This document shows positions 53,732-62,730 of a stretch of DNA of 64,000 bases, one piece after another (the first letter of the stretch is position 1; every line of letters starts with the position of its first letter). The stretch lies in assembly GCF_002242805.1 (NCBI RefSeq), contig NZ_MCGQ01000027.1, forward strand, positions 1 to 64,000. The letters run 5' to 3'. The DNA comes from Streptomyces diastatochromogenes. GTDB lineage: Bacteria; Actinomycetota; Actinomycetes; Streptomycetales; Streptomycetaceae. The position numbers were made by a program, and so were the translations under genes. The notes beneath the pieces were generated by a model. It did no database searches. It was not told the origin of the DNA and saw nothing but the letters and a program-made list of their open reading frames with translations.

Positions 53732-55354
53732 TCACCTCTCCGCGGCGTTGCCCGCCAGGGAGGTCGCTCCCCCGTGTCGCGGCGCGGGCACCTCCTGACG
53801 GGGGCCGGCGCCCGCGGGCGGTGCCGTGTGCCGGGGGCGGCGCAGCATGAGTGCTCCGAGGGCGGCGGCGAGCAGGGTCAGTACGGCGGAGACGATCAGG
53901 CAGAGATGCAGTCCGTCCAGGAAGGCCTCGGACAGTGCCCCCAGTACGCGGGGCGTGTCCGCACCGAGGTCGACCCCGGCGACGGCCCCGATTCCGCCGT
54001 GCTCGGCGACCGTCCGGACCTGCTCGACCGTCCGCCCGGTCAGTCCGGCGTCGGTGAGGTGGCCGGGCAGGGCGTCGACGGCCTTGGTGGACAGCAGGGC
54101 GCCCAGGACGGCCGGGCCGAGCGCGGCGCCGACCTGGCGGAAGGCGTTGTTGCCGGCGGCGGCCATGCTCGCCTGGTGGAACGGAACGGCGCTCACCGCT
54201 GTGGCGGTCATCGGCGTGATGACGAAGGCCAGACCGAGTCCGAGCAGGGCCAGCCGCCAGGCCATCGAGCCGAACGAGGTGTGCGCACCGAGGTCGGTGA
54301 GGGTGAGCAGGGCGGCCGTGGTGACCAGCAGGCCGCCCGGTATGAGGACGCGCGGCGAGACGCGGTGGACGAGCCGGCCGACGGGGGCGCCGAGCAGGAG
54401 CGGGACACTGGTCACCATCAGCAGGCGCCAGGCGGCGTCCAGGGTGGACAGCCGCTGGACCATGCCGAAGTAGAGGCTGAGGGCGAAGAAGAACCCGATC
54501 AGGCCCAGGAAGCTGATCATGGCGATCAGCGTGGTGGCGGTGAAGGCCGGGCTGCGGAACAGCGTCAGGTCCAGCATCGGGCTGGAGCTGCGGCGTTCGA
54601 CCAGGACGAACCCGACGGCGGCCACGGCTGCGGTGGACAGCGCCACCATGACCTTGACGTCGGTGAAGGACTCGGCTCCGCCCTCGATGATCCCGTAGAC
54701 GAGTGCCGTGATCGCCGGCGCGGCGGTGATCTGGCCGGGCCAGTCCAGCCGACGGGTGCCCGGGGCCCGGGAGTCGGTCAGGAGCTTCGCGGCGAAGGCC
54801 ATGGCGAGCAGCGAGGCGGGGAGGGCGAGGAGGTAGATCCAGCGCCAGGCGAAGTGGTCGAGGACGGTGCCCGCGATGACCGGGCCCAGGGCCAGGGCGG
54901 CGGTGAGGGACGTGGCCCACAGACCGATGAACCTGCCGCGCTCGCGCGGGTCCGGGACGGCGTGGCTGATCAGGGCGAGGGTGGTGGGAAGCAGCGCGGC
55001 CGACCCCAGTCCGGCCAGCGCCTGGCCGGCCCAGACGGCCTGGACGGACTGGGCGCACAGGGCGACGAGGGCGCCCAGGCTGCTGAGGGCGAGGCCCGCC
55101 TGGTAGACCTTCTTGCGGCCGTGGACGTCGCCGAAGACGCCGGCGGTCAGGATGAGGGCGGCCATGGGCAGGACGAACGCGTCGGAGACCCAGGACAGCT
55201 GGGAGGTCGAGGCGTGGAGCGCCCGCTGGATGGCGGGCAGGCTCGCCGAGACGGTGGTCACCGGCAGGTAGGCGACGAACACGCCGACGCAGGCCATGAC
55301 GAGCGTGGCGGCCCGCCGTTCCTGTGGCGCGGTCCCCATGGTCGTGGCATTCAC
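53732..55354 (-). CDS. MFS multidrug exporter, DHA2 (EmrB/QacA) 14-helix type
   Basis: 540 residues with 14 predicted helices. Motif C region VPDPRERGRFIGLWATSLTAALALGPVIAG-like (short core GLWATSLTAALALGPVIAG) and the helix-1 stretch VFVAYLPVTTVSASLPAIQ fit the DHA2 group, as does GDVHGRKKVYQAGLAL. These are proton-driven exporters of drugs or antibiotics. The GTG at 55352-55354 follows GGGAG; further upstream the frame is open but not conserved. The neighbouring Lrp gene is separated by a strong terminator, so its regulator is unclear. Confidence 0.88.
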   Translation of the reverse strand: MNATTMGTAPQERRAATLVMACVGVFVAYLPVTTVSASLPAIQRALHASTSQLSWVSDAFVLPMAALILTAGVFGDVHGRKKVYQAGLALSSLGALVALCAQSVQAVWAGQALAGLGSAALLPTTLALISHAVPDPRERGRFIGLWATSLTAALALGPVIAGTVLDHFAWRWIYLLALPASLLAMAFAAKLLTDSRAPGTRRLDWPGQITAAPAITALVYGIIEGGAESFTDVKVMVALSTAAVAAVGFVLVERRSSSPMLDLTLFRSPAFTATTLIAMISFLGLIGFFFALSLYFGMVQRLSTLDAAWRLLMVTSVPLLLGAPVGRLVHRVSPRVLIPGGLLVTTAALLTLTDLGAHTSFGSMAWRLALLGLGLAFVITPMTATAVSAVPFHQASMAAAGNNAFRQVGAALGPAVLGALLSTKAVDALPGHLTDAGLTGRTVEQVRTVAEHGGIGAVAGVDLGADTPRVLGALSEAFLDGLHLCLIVSAVLTLLAAALGALMLRRPRHTAPPAGAGPRQEVPAPRHGGATSLAGNAAER

Positions 55355-55680
55355 GGAAGTACTCCCTTGCGGCGCCGAAGGCGCTGGGCACTGGGGTTGG
55401 CTGACTCCGGACACCCTCCGTGCCGCCACCGGCCGAAGCCAGCCACCACCTGCCGGACCCCGGACATCCGACATCGGAGCCCGGTGTTCCGGGGATTTCC
55501 GACGAGCGCTGCCGACGGGAAAAGCCGAGGAAGACCGGCCGGAAGCCGCGATGTGCGGAACCCGAAGCCACCATCTGCGGAACCCGCGGCCTTCGGGACC
55601 CCTCTAGAGGGGTGACGCCGCGCGCAGTGCCCGGGTCCTCGGCCGTCCCGCCGGAGGCGGGCGGAGGGGAAGGACGGAAC
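55355..55680. promoter_or_regulatory. Divergent intergenic region with direct repeats and a 16-bp palindrome
   Basis: No gene is convincing in this 326-nt stretch between the exporter and the membrane-protein gene. It holds two 22-bp imperfect direct repeats (55542-55563 and 55564-55585, sharing GAAGCC and TGCGGAACCC) with a weaker third copy near 55420-55450, and the perfect palindrome ACCCCTCTAGAGGGGT (55598-55613). The layout suggests binding sites that control one or both divergent genes. Confidence 0.5.
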
Positions 55681-56955
55681 GTGCGGAACCGGGAGACGGC
55701 GCGGGCCGTGCCCAGGGACGGAACGCGCATCGGCCGGATCGGGCGCTCTCCGGTGCGCTGGCACAACGCGCTGCTGACCCTGTGGACGGCCGTCTGGTTC
55801 GTCGTGGCCGAGCGTCATGGGGCCGTGTCCTGGCACTATCTGAGGACCGGCCAGGAACTGCTCTTCCGGCAGATCCCCGGCGGTGGCCTCGCGCTCTACG
55901 CCAACCACCCCGAGCTGCAGATCGGCCCGGTCAGCTTCCTGGTCGCCGCGCTGTTCGAACCGTTCCCCGTCGAGGTGGGCGAGAAGCTCGCCGATGCCTT
56001 CATGTCGGGTCTTGGCCTGTACATCCTGGTGCTGGTCGGCCGCGCCGCCGCCGACCACTACCGGGGCACCGGGCTCAACCACAAGCGTCTCCAGCAGCGT
56101 GTGCTGATCGCCGGGGCGGCCTTCATCCCCATGTGGGTGGAGGTCGCGGTGCGGTTCGCGCATCTCGACGACGTCCTGGCGCTGTTCTTCACCACGCTGG
56201 CCGTGCGGGCGCTGGTCCGTGGCAAGGCGACCTCGGTCGGTGTCCTGCTGGCGCTGGCGGTCGACTCCAAACCCTGGGCGGTCGGCTTCCTGCCCCTCCT
56301 CCTGGCACTGCCACGCCCCGCGCGGCTGCGCTCCGCCGCCTGGGCGTTCGGCCTGGTGGCCGCGGCCTGGCTGCCCTTCTATCTCACCCACATGGAGACC
56401 CTGGCCGCGGCCCGCTTCACCATTCCCAACCAGCCGGCGTCGTCCCTGCGCTGGTTCGGGGTGCACGACGCCGCCACCCCCTGGTGGGACCGTCCGGCCC
56501 AGATGACCCTGGGCATCGCCCTCGGCGCACTGGCCGTCCGCCGCCACCGCTGGCCGGCGGTCGTGCTGCTCGCCGCCGACGCCCGTATCGTCCTGGACCC
56601 GAGCGTGTACACGTACTACAACGCCTCGGTCCTCCTCGGAACCCTGATCTGGGACTCGATCGGCCAGCGCCGTCTGGTCCCCTGGGTCAGCTGGATCGCC
56701 CTCCTCTCCCTCTACGGCAGCGCCCTGCTGGTCCCCTCCGATTCCGCGCAGGGCTTCATCCGCCTCGCCTTCGCGCTGGGCTCCGCCGCGTACGTCCTGT
56801 GGTGGCCCCAGCGCACACCGCGCGCCAGGCGCGGGGGCCGGCGGCCGCAGAATCCACCGCCGGGGCCGTCCGAGGGGGACGCCGTGGGAGTGCCTCACCA
56901 GAGGTCGTCGCCCTGGGGGAGCAACGCGACGGGCGGAGCGAAACACCCCTTCTGA
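55681..56955 (+). CDS. Polytopic membrane protein, possible GT-C-type glycosyltransferase relative
   Basis: 424 residues with about nine to ten hydrophobic helices. I cannot name the family with certainty. A short basic N-terminus precedes ALLTLWTAVWFVVAERHGA; the loop HYLRTGQELLFRQIPGGGLALYANHPELQIGP (core YANHPELQIGP) resembles the extracytoplasmic loop of GT87/GT-C transferases, and VDSKPWAVGFLPLLLALP occurs in such proteins. Late residues LDPSVYTYYNASVLLGTLIWD also fit. The last 60 residues are basic and Pro-rich. GTG 55681 follows GGAAGGACGG. It starts beyond a palindrome and ends 39 nt before the His/Cys-rich protein gene. Confidence 0.65.
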   Translation: MRNRETARAVPRDGTRIGRIGRSPVRWHNALLTLWTAVWFVVAERHGAVSWHYLRTGQELLFRQIPGGGLALYANHPELQIGPVSFLVAALFEPFPVEVGEKLADAFMSGLGLYILVLVGRAAADHYRGTGLNHKRLQQRVLIAGAAFIPMWVEVAVRFAHLDDVLALFFTTLAVRALVRGKATSVGVLLALAVDSKPWAVGFLPLLLALPRPARLRSAAWAFGLVAAAWLPFYLTHMETLAAARFTIPNQPASSLRWFGVHDAATPWWDRPAQMTLGIALGALAVRRHRWPAVVLLAADARIVLDPSVYTYYNASVLLGTLIWDSIGQRRLVPWVSWIALLSLYGSALLVPSDSAQGFIRLAFALGSAAYVLWWPQRTPRARRGGRRPQNPPPGPSEGDAVGVPHQRSSPWGSNATGGAKHPF

Positions 56956-56994
56956 AGACAACTCGGGGTGATGGTGCGATTACCCTTTGCACCC

Positions 56995-57438
56995 ATGAGG
57001 GCTTGCCCGGGTCACCCCAGCTGCCGCTCGGTGTCGCGCACCGTGGCGGCCGTCGCGGTGCTCCTGGCCGCTCTCATGCACCTGCTGGCCTGCGCCCACG
57101 GACCGGAGTCGCGGGCCTCGGCCCGATCGGACGCCGTACCGACCGTCCGCGTCGCCTTCGCCCAGCCCGGCGCCTTCTCGCCGGCCCCGGCCTGCCGGCC
57201 GTCGGACCAGGACCCGGGCCACGACCACGAACCGCACTGCTGCGGCGGAGACGAACCGACGATCCAGGCACCGCGGGGAGTGGCCCGGTCCCTGCCGACG
57301 GTTCAGGAGGCGCTGCCGGTCATCGTGCCCGCCTCCGGTTCGGGACAGGTGCCGCCGTCGGCGCAGCCACCGGCTGCCGGGACGGCCGACTTCTCCGTGG
57401 GACCCTCACCGGCTCGCCTGGGCGTGTGGCGGACCTGA
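56995..57438 (+). CDS. His/Cys-rich exported protein, unknown family
   Basis: 147 residues. A single hydrophobic segment SRTVAAVAVLLAALMHLLACAHG (core AVLLAALMHLLAC) acts as signal or anchor, and the Cys could be a lipidation site although the lipobox is imperfect. The middle has a possible metal-binding cluster, GHDHEPHCCGGDE, with three His and two Cys. The C-terminal 60 residues are Pro/Ala-rich. ATG 56995 is most likely, though ATG 56971 is in frame; neither has a strong ribosome site. The cysteine-synthase-like operon starts 117 nt downstream. It resembles other small Streptomyces metal-associated exported proteins. Confidence 0.6.
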   Translation: MRACPGHPSCRSVSRTVAAVAVLLAALMHLLACAHGPESRASARSDAVPTVRVAFAQPGAFSPAPACRPSDQDPGHDHEPHCCGGDEPTIQAPRGVARSLPTVQEALPVIVPASGSGQVPPSAQPPAAGTADFSVGPSPARLGVWRT

Positions 57439-57554
57439 TCGTCGCTCGGCCGCGCCCGACTCCCCCGCTTCCGCCGGGCGCGGCAGCCGATCACCGCCGT
57501 ATCCCTACCCACGGCCGGTAGCCGTGCGCGGCCCGGCCGCAGGAGAAGCACGCC

Positions 57555-58637
57555 ATGAACGACCCCACCAGCACGCTCTCCGGACTCGTCGGAGACACCC
57601 CGGTCCTGTGGATCGGCGAACCCTTCACCGCCGCGGGACGCGGTTTCTGGGCCAAGCTCGAAGGACACAACCCCGGCGGCATCAAGGACCGCACCGCCCT
57701 GTACATGGTGCACGCGGCCCGCGGACGCGGAGAGCTGCGGCCCGGCGCGCGGATCGTGGAGTCCACCTCCGGCACCCTCGGCCTCGGTCTGGCCCTGGCC
57801 GGCGCCACCTTCGGACACCCCGTCACGGTCGTCTCCGACACCGGCATGGAGCCCCTGATGACCGGCCTCCTCACCGCCCACGGCGCCGAGGTCGAGGTGG
57901 TCGAGGCCCCGCACCCCACCGGCGGCTGGCAGCAGGCCCGGCGGCACCGCGTCGCCGAACTCCTGGCCGCACACCCCGGCGCGTGGTGCCCGGACCAGTA
58001 CAACAACCCCGACAACGTGGCCGCCTACGCGCCGCTCGCCCGTGAACTGGCCGCCCAACTGGGCCGTGTCGACACGCTCGTGGTCTCCGTCGGCACCGGC
58101 GGGCACTCGGCCGGCATCGCCTCCGAGCTGCGCCGCCACTGCCCCGGGCTGCGTGTCGTCGGGGTGGACGCGACCGGTTCGACGATCTTCGGGCAGCCCG
58201 CCGCGCCGCGCCTGATGCGCGGACTGGGCAGCAGCATCCACCCGCGCAACGTCGCCTACGGCCTCTTCGACGAGGTCCACTGGGTCGCCGCCCCGGAAGC
58301 GGTCTGGGCGGCCCGCCGCCTGGCCCGCGACCACTACGCGACCGGCGGTTGGAGCGTCGGTGCCGTCGCCCTCGTCGCGCGCTGGCTGGCCCGCACCCGG
58401 CCGGCCGGCGAGCGGATCGTCGCGGTCTTCCCCGACGGCCCGCAGCGGTACGTCGGCACGGTCTACGACGACACCTACTGCCGCGCGCACGACCTGCTCG
58501 GCCGACCGCCCGCCGACGACCCCGACGAGATCGCCGACCCCGGCGTACGGGCCGTCACCCGCTGGACCCGCTGCACCCGTGTCGTCGACCCGCTCGCCAG
58601 CGGCGACACCCCGAGGCCGACCGGGGTCGCCCGATGA
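57555..58637 (+). CDS. PLP-dependent cysteine synthase-family protein
   Basis: 360 residues, fold-type II PLP enzyme of the CysK/CBS group. The PLP lysine is in EGHNPGGIKDRTAL, the substrate loop is ESTSGTLGLGLALAG, and SVGTGGHSAGIASELRR binds the phosphate. QYNNPDNVAAY is also conserved. The family makes cysteine or related amino acids by beta-replacement. ATG 57555 follows AGGAG. Its stop overlaps the MFS start (ATGA) and a permease follows, an arrangement that suggests making and moving a small sulfur- or metal-binding compound rather than housekeeping cysteine synthesis. Confidence 0.87.
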   Translation: MNDPTSTLSGLVGDTPVLWIGEPFTAAGRGFWAKLEGHNPGGIKDRTALYMVHAARGRGELRPGARIVESTSGTLGLGLALAGATFGHPVTVVSDTGMEPLMTGLLTAHGAEVEVVEAPHPTGGWQQARRHRVAELLAAHPGAWCPDQYNNPDNVAAYAPLARELAAQLGRVDTLVVSVGTGGHSAGIASELRRHCPGLRVVGVDATGSTIFGQPAAPRLMRGLGSSIHPRNVAYGLFDEVHWVAAPEAVWAARRLARDHYATGGWSVGAVALVARWLARTRPAGERIVAVFPDGPQRYVGTVYDDTYCRAHDLLGRPPADDPDEIADPGVRAVTRWTRCTRVVDPLASGDTPRPTGVAR

Positions 58638-59893
58638 AGCGGCTGTGGCAGCAGATCCGTTCCTTTCCGCCCGCCGTACGGGTGTTGATGGCCAACCAGT
58701 TCGGCATCAACCTCGCCTTCTACATGCTCATGCCCTACCTGGCCGCCCATCTCTCCGGCGAACTCGGCCTGGCCGCCTGGGCGGTGGGTCTCGTGCTCGG
58801 CGTGCGCAACTTCTCCCAGCAGGGCATGTTCCTGATCGGCGGCACCATCGCCGACCGCTTCGGCTACAAGGCGCCGATCATGGCCGGGTGTCTCCTGCGC
58901 ACCCTGGGTTTCGCCCTGCTCGGCTGGGTCGACAGCCTGCCCGCCCTGGTCGCCGCCTCCGCGGCCACCGGTTTCGCCGGCGCCCTGTTCAATCCGGCCG
59001 TGCGTGCCTGTCTCGCCGTCGAGGCGGGCGACCGCCGCGTCGACGCCTTCGCGACGTTCAACGTCTACTACCAGGCGGGCATGCTGCTCGGCCCGGTCGT
59101 CGGACTCGTCCTGCTGGCGGCCGACTTCCGCTTCGTGTGCGTGGTGGCCGCCGCCGTGTTCTGCGCGCTCACGCTGCTCCAGTGGAGGGCCCTGCCGGCC
59201 CGGCACGTCGAGCCGGGCGGCGCCGGGCGGGACCGCGTTCTGACGCAGTGGCGGACGGTCGTCGCCAACCGGCCCTTCCTGCTCTTCGCCACGGCGATGA
59301 TCGGCTCGAACGTGCTGACCTTCCAGATCTACCTGGCCCTTCCGCTCACCGCGGCCCACGCTCTCGGCGCACGCGGTACGACGGTGACCAGCGGGCTCTT
59401 CGTGGTCTCGGCCGCGGTGGCCGTCGCGGGACAGCTCCGTCTGACCAGTTGGGCGAAGGCGCGGTGGGAGCCCGCCGAGGCGCTGGTGCGGGGGCTGGTC
59501 GCGATGGGGCTGGCCTTCCTTCCCCTGGCGCTCACCCCGCAGGGCTCGCCGGTCGGGGTGCCGGCCGCGCTGTTCGTGGCCGTGGTGCTGCTCTCGGCGG
59601 GAGCGGCGGTGACCTATCCGTTCGAGATGGACACGGTCGTCGCCCTCTCCGGAGGCCGTCTGGTCGCCACGCACTACGGCCTCTACAGCACCGTCTCCGG
59701 CCTGGGCATCACCCTCGGCAACCTCGTCACCGGAGCCCTGCTGGACTTCGCCACCCGGCACGACGCGTTCTGGCTCACCTGGGCGGCCCTGACCGGTACC
59801 GGATTCGTCTGCGCCGCCGCCGTCAGCGGCCTCGCCCGCGCCGGACACCTGGCGCGACGGCTGCCGCAGCCCCTCCCGGCACAGCATGCGTGA
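58634..59893 (+). CDS. MFS transporter, coupled to the cysteine-synthase-like gene
   Basis: 419 residues with 12 helices: VLMANQFGINLAFYMLMPYLA, NFSQQGMFLIGGTIADRFGY (loop 2-3 motif G..ADRFG), and late helices TYPFEMDTVVALSGGRLVATHYGLY. It looks like a DHA1-type small-molecule exporter. ATG 58634 overlaps the preceding stop. With the PLP enzyme and the downstream permease it forms one operon. The likely cargo is the product of the PLP enzyme, but nothing in the sequence fixes it. Confidence 0.86.
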   Translation: MKRLWQQIRSFPPAVRVLMANQFGINLAFYMLMPYLAAHLSGELGLAAWAVGLVLGVRNFSQQGMFLIGGTIADRFGYKAPIMAGCLLRTLGFALLGWVDSLPALVAASAATGFAGALFNPAVRACLAVEAGDRRVDAFATFNVYYQAGMLLGPVVGLVLLAADFRFVCVVAAAVFCALTLLQWRALPARHVEPGGAGRDRVLTQWRTVVANRPFLLFATAMIGSNVLTFQIYLALPLTAAHALGARGTTVTSGLFVVSAAVAVAGQLRLTSWAKARWEPAEALVRGLVAMGLAFLPLALTPQGSPVGVPAALFVAVVLLSAGAAVTYPFEMDTVVALSGGRLVATHYGLYSTVSGLGITLGNLVTGALLDFATRHDAFWLTWAALTGTGFVCAAAVSGLARAGHLARRLPQPLPAQHA

Positions 59894-59951
59894 CACCGCA
59901 CCCGCAGGCAGACTCGACCCGAGACAGGCCGCCGCCACGAAGGGTACGCAC

Positions 59952-61100
59952 ATGGATGCGATCGGCCACGCGCTGGCCATTGCCGGCTCGATGACCTGGG
60001 CGATCACCTGGGCGCTGATCCTGGGCTTCGCCCTGTCCGCCGTCGTGCAGGCGGTGGTGCGCCGGTCCACGGTCGTACGCCTGCTCGGGGACGACCGGCC
60101 GCGTACGCTCGCCCGGGCCGCGGGGCTCGGCACGGCTTCGTCCTCCTGTTCGTACGCGGCCGTCGCGCTCGCCCGCTCGCTGTTCAGCAAGGGCGCGAAC
60201 TTCACCGCGGCGATGGCGTTCGAGATCGCCTCGACCAACCTGGTGGTGGAACTGGGCGTGATCCTGGCGCTGCTGATGGGCTGGCAGTTCACCGCCGCGG
60301 AGTTCGTCGGCGGCCCGGTGATGATCGTCGTACTCGCCGTCCTCTTCCGCGTCCTGCTGCGTGAGCGCCTGCTCCACGAGGCACGGGAGCAGGCCGACCG
60401 CGGGCTGGCGGGGTCCATGGAGGGACATGCGGCGATGGACATGTCCGTGCGGGGCGAGGGCGGCTTCGCCCGGCGCCTGTTCTCCCGCGAAGGGTTCACC
60501 TCCGTCTCGCACATCTTCGTCATGGAGTGGGCGGCGATTCTGCGTGACCTGGTGGCGGGCCTGCTCATCGCCGGGGCGATCGCCGCCTGGGTGCCGGACG
60601 CGTTCTGGCACACGTTCTTCCTCGCCGACGATCCGGCCGTGGCGAAGGCGATCGGGCCGCTCGTCGGCCCGCTGGTGGCGATCGCGGCGTTCGTCTGCTC
60701 GATCGGGAACGTGCCGCTGGCCGTGGTGCTGTGGAAGGGCGGCATCAGCTTCGGCGGCGTGATCGCCTTCATCTACGCGGACCTGGTGATCCTGCCGATC
60801 CTGAACATCTACCGGAAGTACTACGGAGCGCGGACGGCCGTCTTCCTCTTCGCCACGTTCTACGCGGCGATGGCGGTCGCCGGGTACACCGTGGAGTTCG
60901 CCTTCGGCGGGCTCGGCCTCATCCCCGACCAGGCCGATGCGAGGATCCCGGAGGAAGGCGTCAGCTGGGACTACACGACCTGGCTGAACATCGCGTTCCT
61001 GCTGCTCGCGGCAGTCCTCGTCGTACGTTTCCTGCGCACCGGCGGACCCGCGATGCTCCGGATGATGGGCGGCTCCCCGGGTCACGCGGAAGTCGCGTGA
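59952..61100 (+). CDS. DUF318/ArsP-YraQ-like permease
   Basis: 382 residues with about nine to ten helices in two related halves. The first half has GLGTASSSCSYAAVALARSLF and AMAFEIASTNLVVELGVIL; the second has AFVCSIGNVPLAVVLWKGGISFGGVIAFIYADLVILP. These correspond to the Cys-containing repeats of the DUF318 permease family, whose ArsP members export organoarsenicals. A cytoplasmic loop with MDMSVRGEGG separates the halves. ATG 59952 has AAGGGT about 8 nt upstream; an ATG at 59886 overlapping the MFS gene is less likely. It converges on the rifampicin monooxygenase gene with a 15-nt gap. Confidence 0.85.
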   Translation: MDAIGHALAIAGSMTWAITWALILGFALSAVVQAVVRRSTVVRLLGDDRPRTLARAAGLGTASSSCSYAAVALARSLFSKGANFTAAMAFEIASTNLVVELGVILALLMGWQFTAAEFVGGPVMIVVLAVLFRVLLRERLLHEAREQADRGLAGSMEGHAAMDMSVRGEGGFARRLFSREGFTSVSHIFVMEWAAILRDLVAGLLIAGAIAAWVPDAFWHTFFLADDPAVAKAIGPLVGPLVAIAAFVCSIGNVPLAVVLWKGGISFGGVIAFIYADLVILPILNIYRKYYGARTAVFLFATFYAAMAVAGYTVEFAFGGLGLIPDQADARIPEEGVSWDYTTWLNIAFLLLAAVLVVRFLRTGGPAMLRMMGGSPGHAEVA

Positions 61101-61115
61101 CCCGGGGCCGCGCGC

Positions 61116-62543
61116 TCAGCCGGCGGCGGCGCCGAACCACCTGGGCAGCCGGCCGAGCAGATCCTGCTGATCCTCACCGACCCAGGCCACGTGGCCGTCC
61201 GGGCGCAGCAGCACCGCGGGGCCGTCCAGCTCCTCGCTGACGTCGACGACGTGGTCGACGCGGTCGGCCCAGCCCGCCACCGAGAGCCGGCCGGTCTGGT
61301 CGAGCAGCAGTCCGCGGCCGCCGTGCATCAGCTCGTAGAGGCGCCCCCGCTTCAGCTCCACGTCCCGCATCCGCCGGCCGAGCAGTTCATGCCCCTCGCC
61401 GAAGTCGTAGCGGACGCCGACCGCGGTGATGATGCCCGTCACGTACCGGTTCACCTCCTCGAAGTCCATCAGCTTCGAGAACAGCTCCCGCAGCGCGGTC
61501 GCTCCCGGATCGGTCCCCAGCAGGGTGATCTGCGCGCGGGTGTTCTCCAGCACCGCGGCGCCCACCGGGTGCCGTTCGGCGTGGTAGCTGTCCAGCAGGT
61601 CCTCCGGCGCCCAGCCGTCCACCGCGGCGGCCAGCTTCCAGCCGAGGTTGAAGGCGTCCTGCACGCCGAGGTTGAGCCCCTGCCCACCGGTCGGCGGGTG
61701 GATGTGCGCCGCGTCGCCGGCCAGCAGCACCCGGCCGACCCGGTAACGCTCGGCCTGCCGGGTGGCATCGCCGAACCGAGAGAGCCAGCGCGGCGAGTGC
61801 GCGCCGAAGTCGGTGCCCGCGAAGGCTCGCAGCTGCGTCCGGAACTCCTCCAGAGTCGGCGCGGTCGCACGATCCTCGGCCACGCCCTCGGCGGGCACGA
61901 CGACGCGGTACGCCCCGTCCCCGCTGGGGCTGGCGCCGAACCGCAGCTGGGTCTTGCGGACCTCCTCGACGACGGCGGCGATGGTCGCCGGATCCTCGGT
62001 CAACTCCATCTCGCCCAGCAGCGTCTCGACCGTGGCGGGCTCACCCGGGAAACCGACGCCGATCTGCTTGCGCACCGGACTGCGGCCGCCGTCGCACCCG
62101 ACCAGGTAGCGCGAGCGCAGCCGCGTGCCGTCCGCCAGCTCGACGGTCACCCCGTCCTCGTCCTGGCTCAGCCCGACCACTTCGCAGCCGCGCCGGATCT
62201 CGGCGCCGAGTTCGAGGGCACGCTCGTCGAGCAGCCGCTCGGTGACCGGTTGCGGGGTGGCGACGCCGTACGGGTGAGCCGTGTCCAGCCGGTCCGGCCA
62301 CGGCTTGATGACGCCGCCGAACAAGCCGCCGGCCTGGAACTTCTCACTGACCGCGAGGAACCGGTCCAGCAGGCCGCGCTGGTCCATGATCTCGACGCTG
62401 CGCGCGTGCAGGCCCTGACCGCGGGACTGCGAGGTCGGCTCGGTCAGCTTCTCCAGCACGACCACGTGCACGCCGTGCAGCCGCAACTCACCGGCCAGCA
62501 TCAAGCCGGTCGGTCCTCCGCCGACGACGATCACGTCGATCAT
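61116..62543 (-). CDS. rox: Rifampicin monooxygenase (Rox-type FAD monooxygenase)
   Basis: 475 residues. Class A flavoprotein motifs: IDVIVVGGGPTGLMLAGELR at the start, CDGGRSPVRKQ, and GDAAHIHPPTGGQGLNLGVQDAFNLGWKLA. The whole length tracks the Streptomyces rifampicin monooxygenase Rox, including DQRGLLDRFLAV, LDTAHPYG and EIRRGCEVVGLSQD. Rox hydroxylates the naphthyl group of rifamycins, which linearises and inactivates the drug. The start is placed at the family MIDV; an ATG 12 nt upstream is also possible. A rifamycin-associated element lies in the promoter region, so rifamycin induction is expected. Confidence 0.92.
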   Translation of the reverse strand: MIDVIVVGGGPTGLMLAGELRLHGVHVVVLEKLTEPTSQSRGQGLHARSVEIMDQRGLLDRFLAVSEKFQAGGLFGGVIKPWPDRLDTAHPYGVATPQPVTERLLDERALELGAEIRRGCEVVGLSQDEDGVTVELADGTRLRSRYLVGCDGGRSPVRKQIGVGFPGEPATVETLLGEMELTEDPATIAAVVEEVRKTQLRFGASPSGDGAYRVVVPAEGVAEDRATAPTLEEFRTQLRAFAGTDFGAHSPRWLSRFGDATRQAERYRVGRVLLAGDAAHIHPPTGGQGLNLGVQDAFNLGWKLAAAVDGWAPEDLLDSYHAERHPVGAAVLENTRAQITLLGTDPGATALRELFSKLMDFEEVNRYVTGIITAVGVRYDFGEGHELLGRRMRDVELKRGRLYELMHGGRGLLLDQTGRLSVAGWADRVDHVVDVSEELDGPAVLLRPDGHVAWVGEDQQDLLGRLPRWFGAAAG

Positions 62544-62602
62544 CACAGCCCCCATGTTTCTCCGCAGATTCTGGCTTCGGCGGGTGATTCTGCGGTACGA
62601 CC

Positions 62603-62623
62603 GGGGCCTTGCCGCAAGGCCCC
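62603..62623. promoter_or_regulatory. Rifamycin-associated element (RAE) upstream of rox
   Basis: The perfect inverted repeat GGGGCCTTGC-C-GCAAGGCCCC lies about 60 nt upstream of rox. It matches the RAE, the inverted repeat found upstream of rifamycin-inactivating genes in actinomycetes and linked to rifamycin-induced expression. On the minus strand a TATAGC box lies just upstream of it. Confidence 0.88.
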
Positions 62624-62697
62624 CTGTGCGCTATACGTTGAGAGTGGCAAGGAGCGTCTGACCTCCTCGCCCTTTCTTTTTGTCTCGACCCCTCAGG

Positions 62698-62712
62698 TAC
62701 CCCCACCGGGTA
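62698..62712. promoter_or_regulatory. CsoR-type operator upstream of the copper-type genes
   Basis: TACCCCCACCGGGTA lies 19-33 nt before the ATG of the DUF6153-like gene, next to a GGTATCGT box. It has the C-tract/G-tract dyad of CsoR/CstR sites. As the downstream products are Met/His-rich, a copper-sensing CsoR encoded elsewhere is the likely binder. Confidence 0.5.
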
Positions 62713-62730
62713 TCAGGTATCGTCGTGGCC

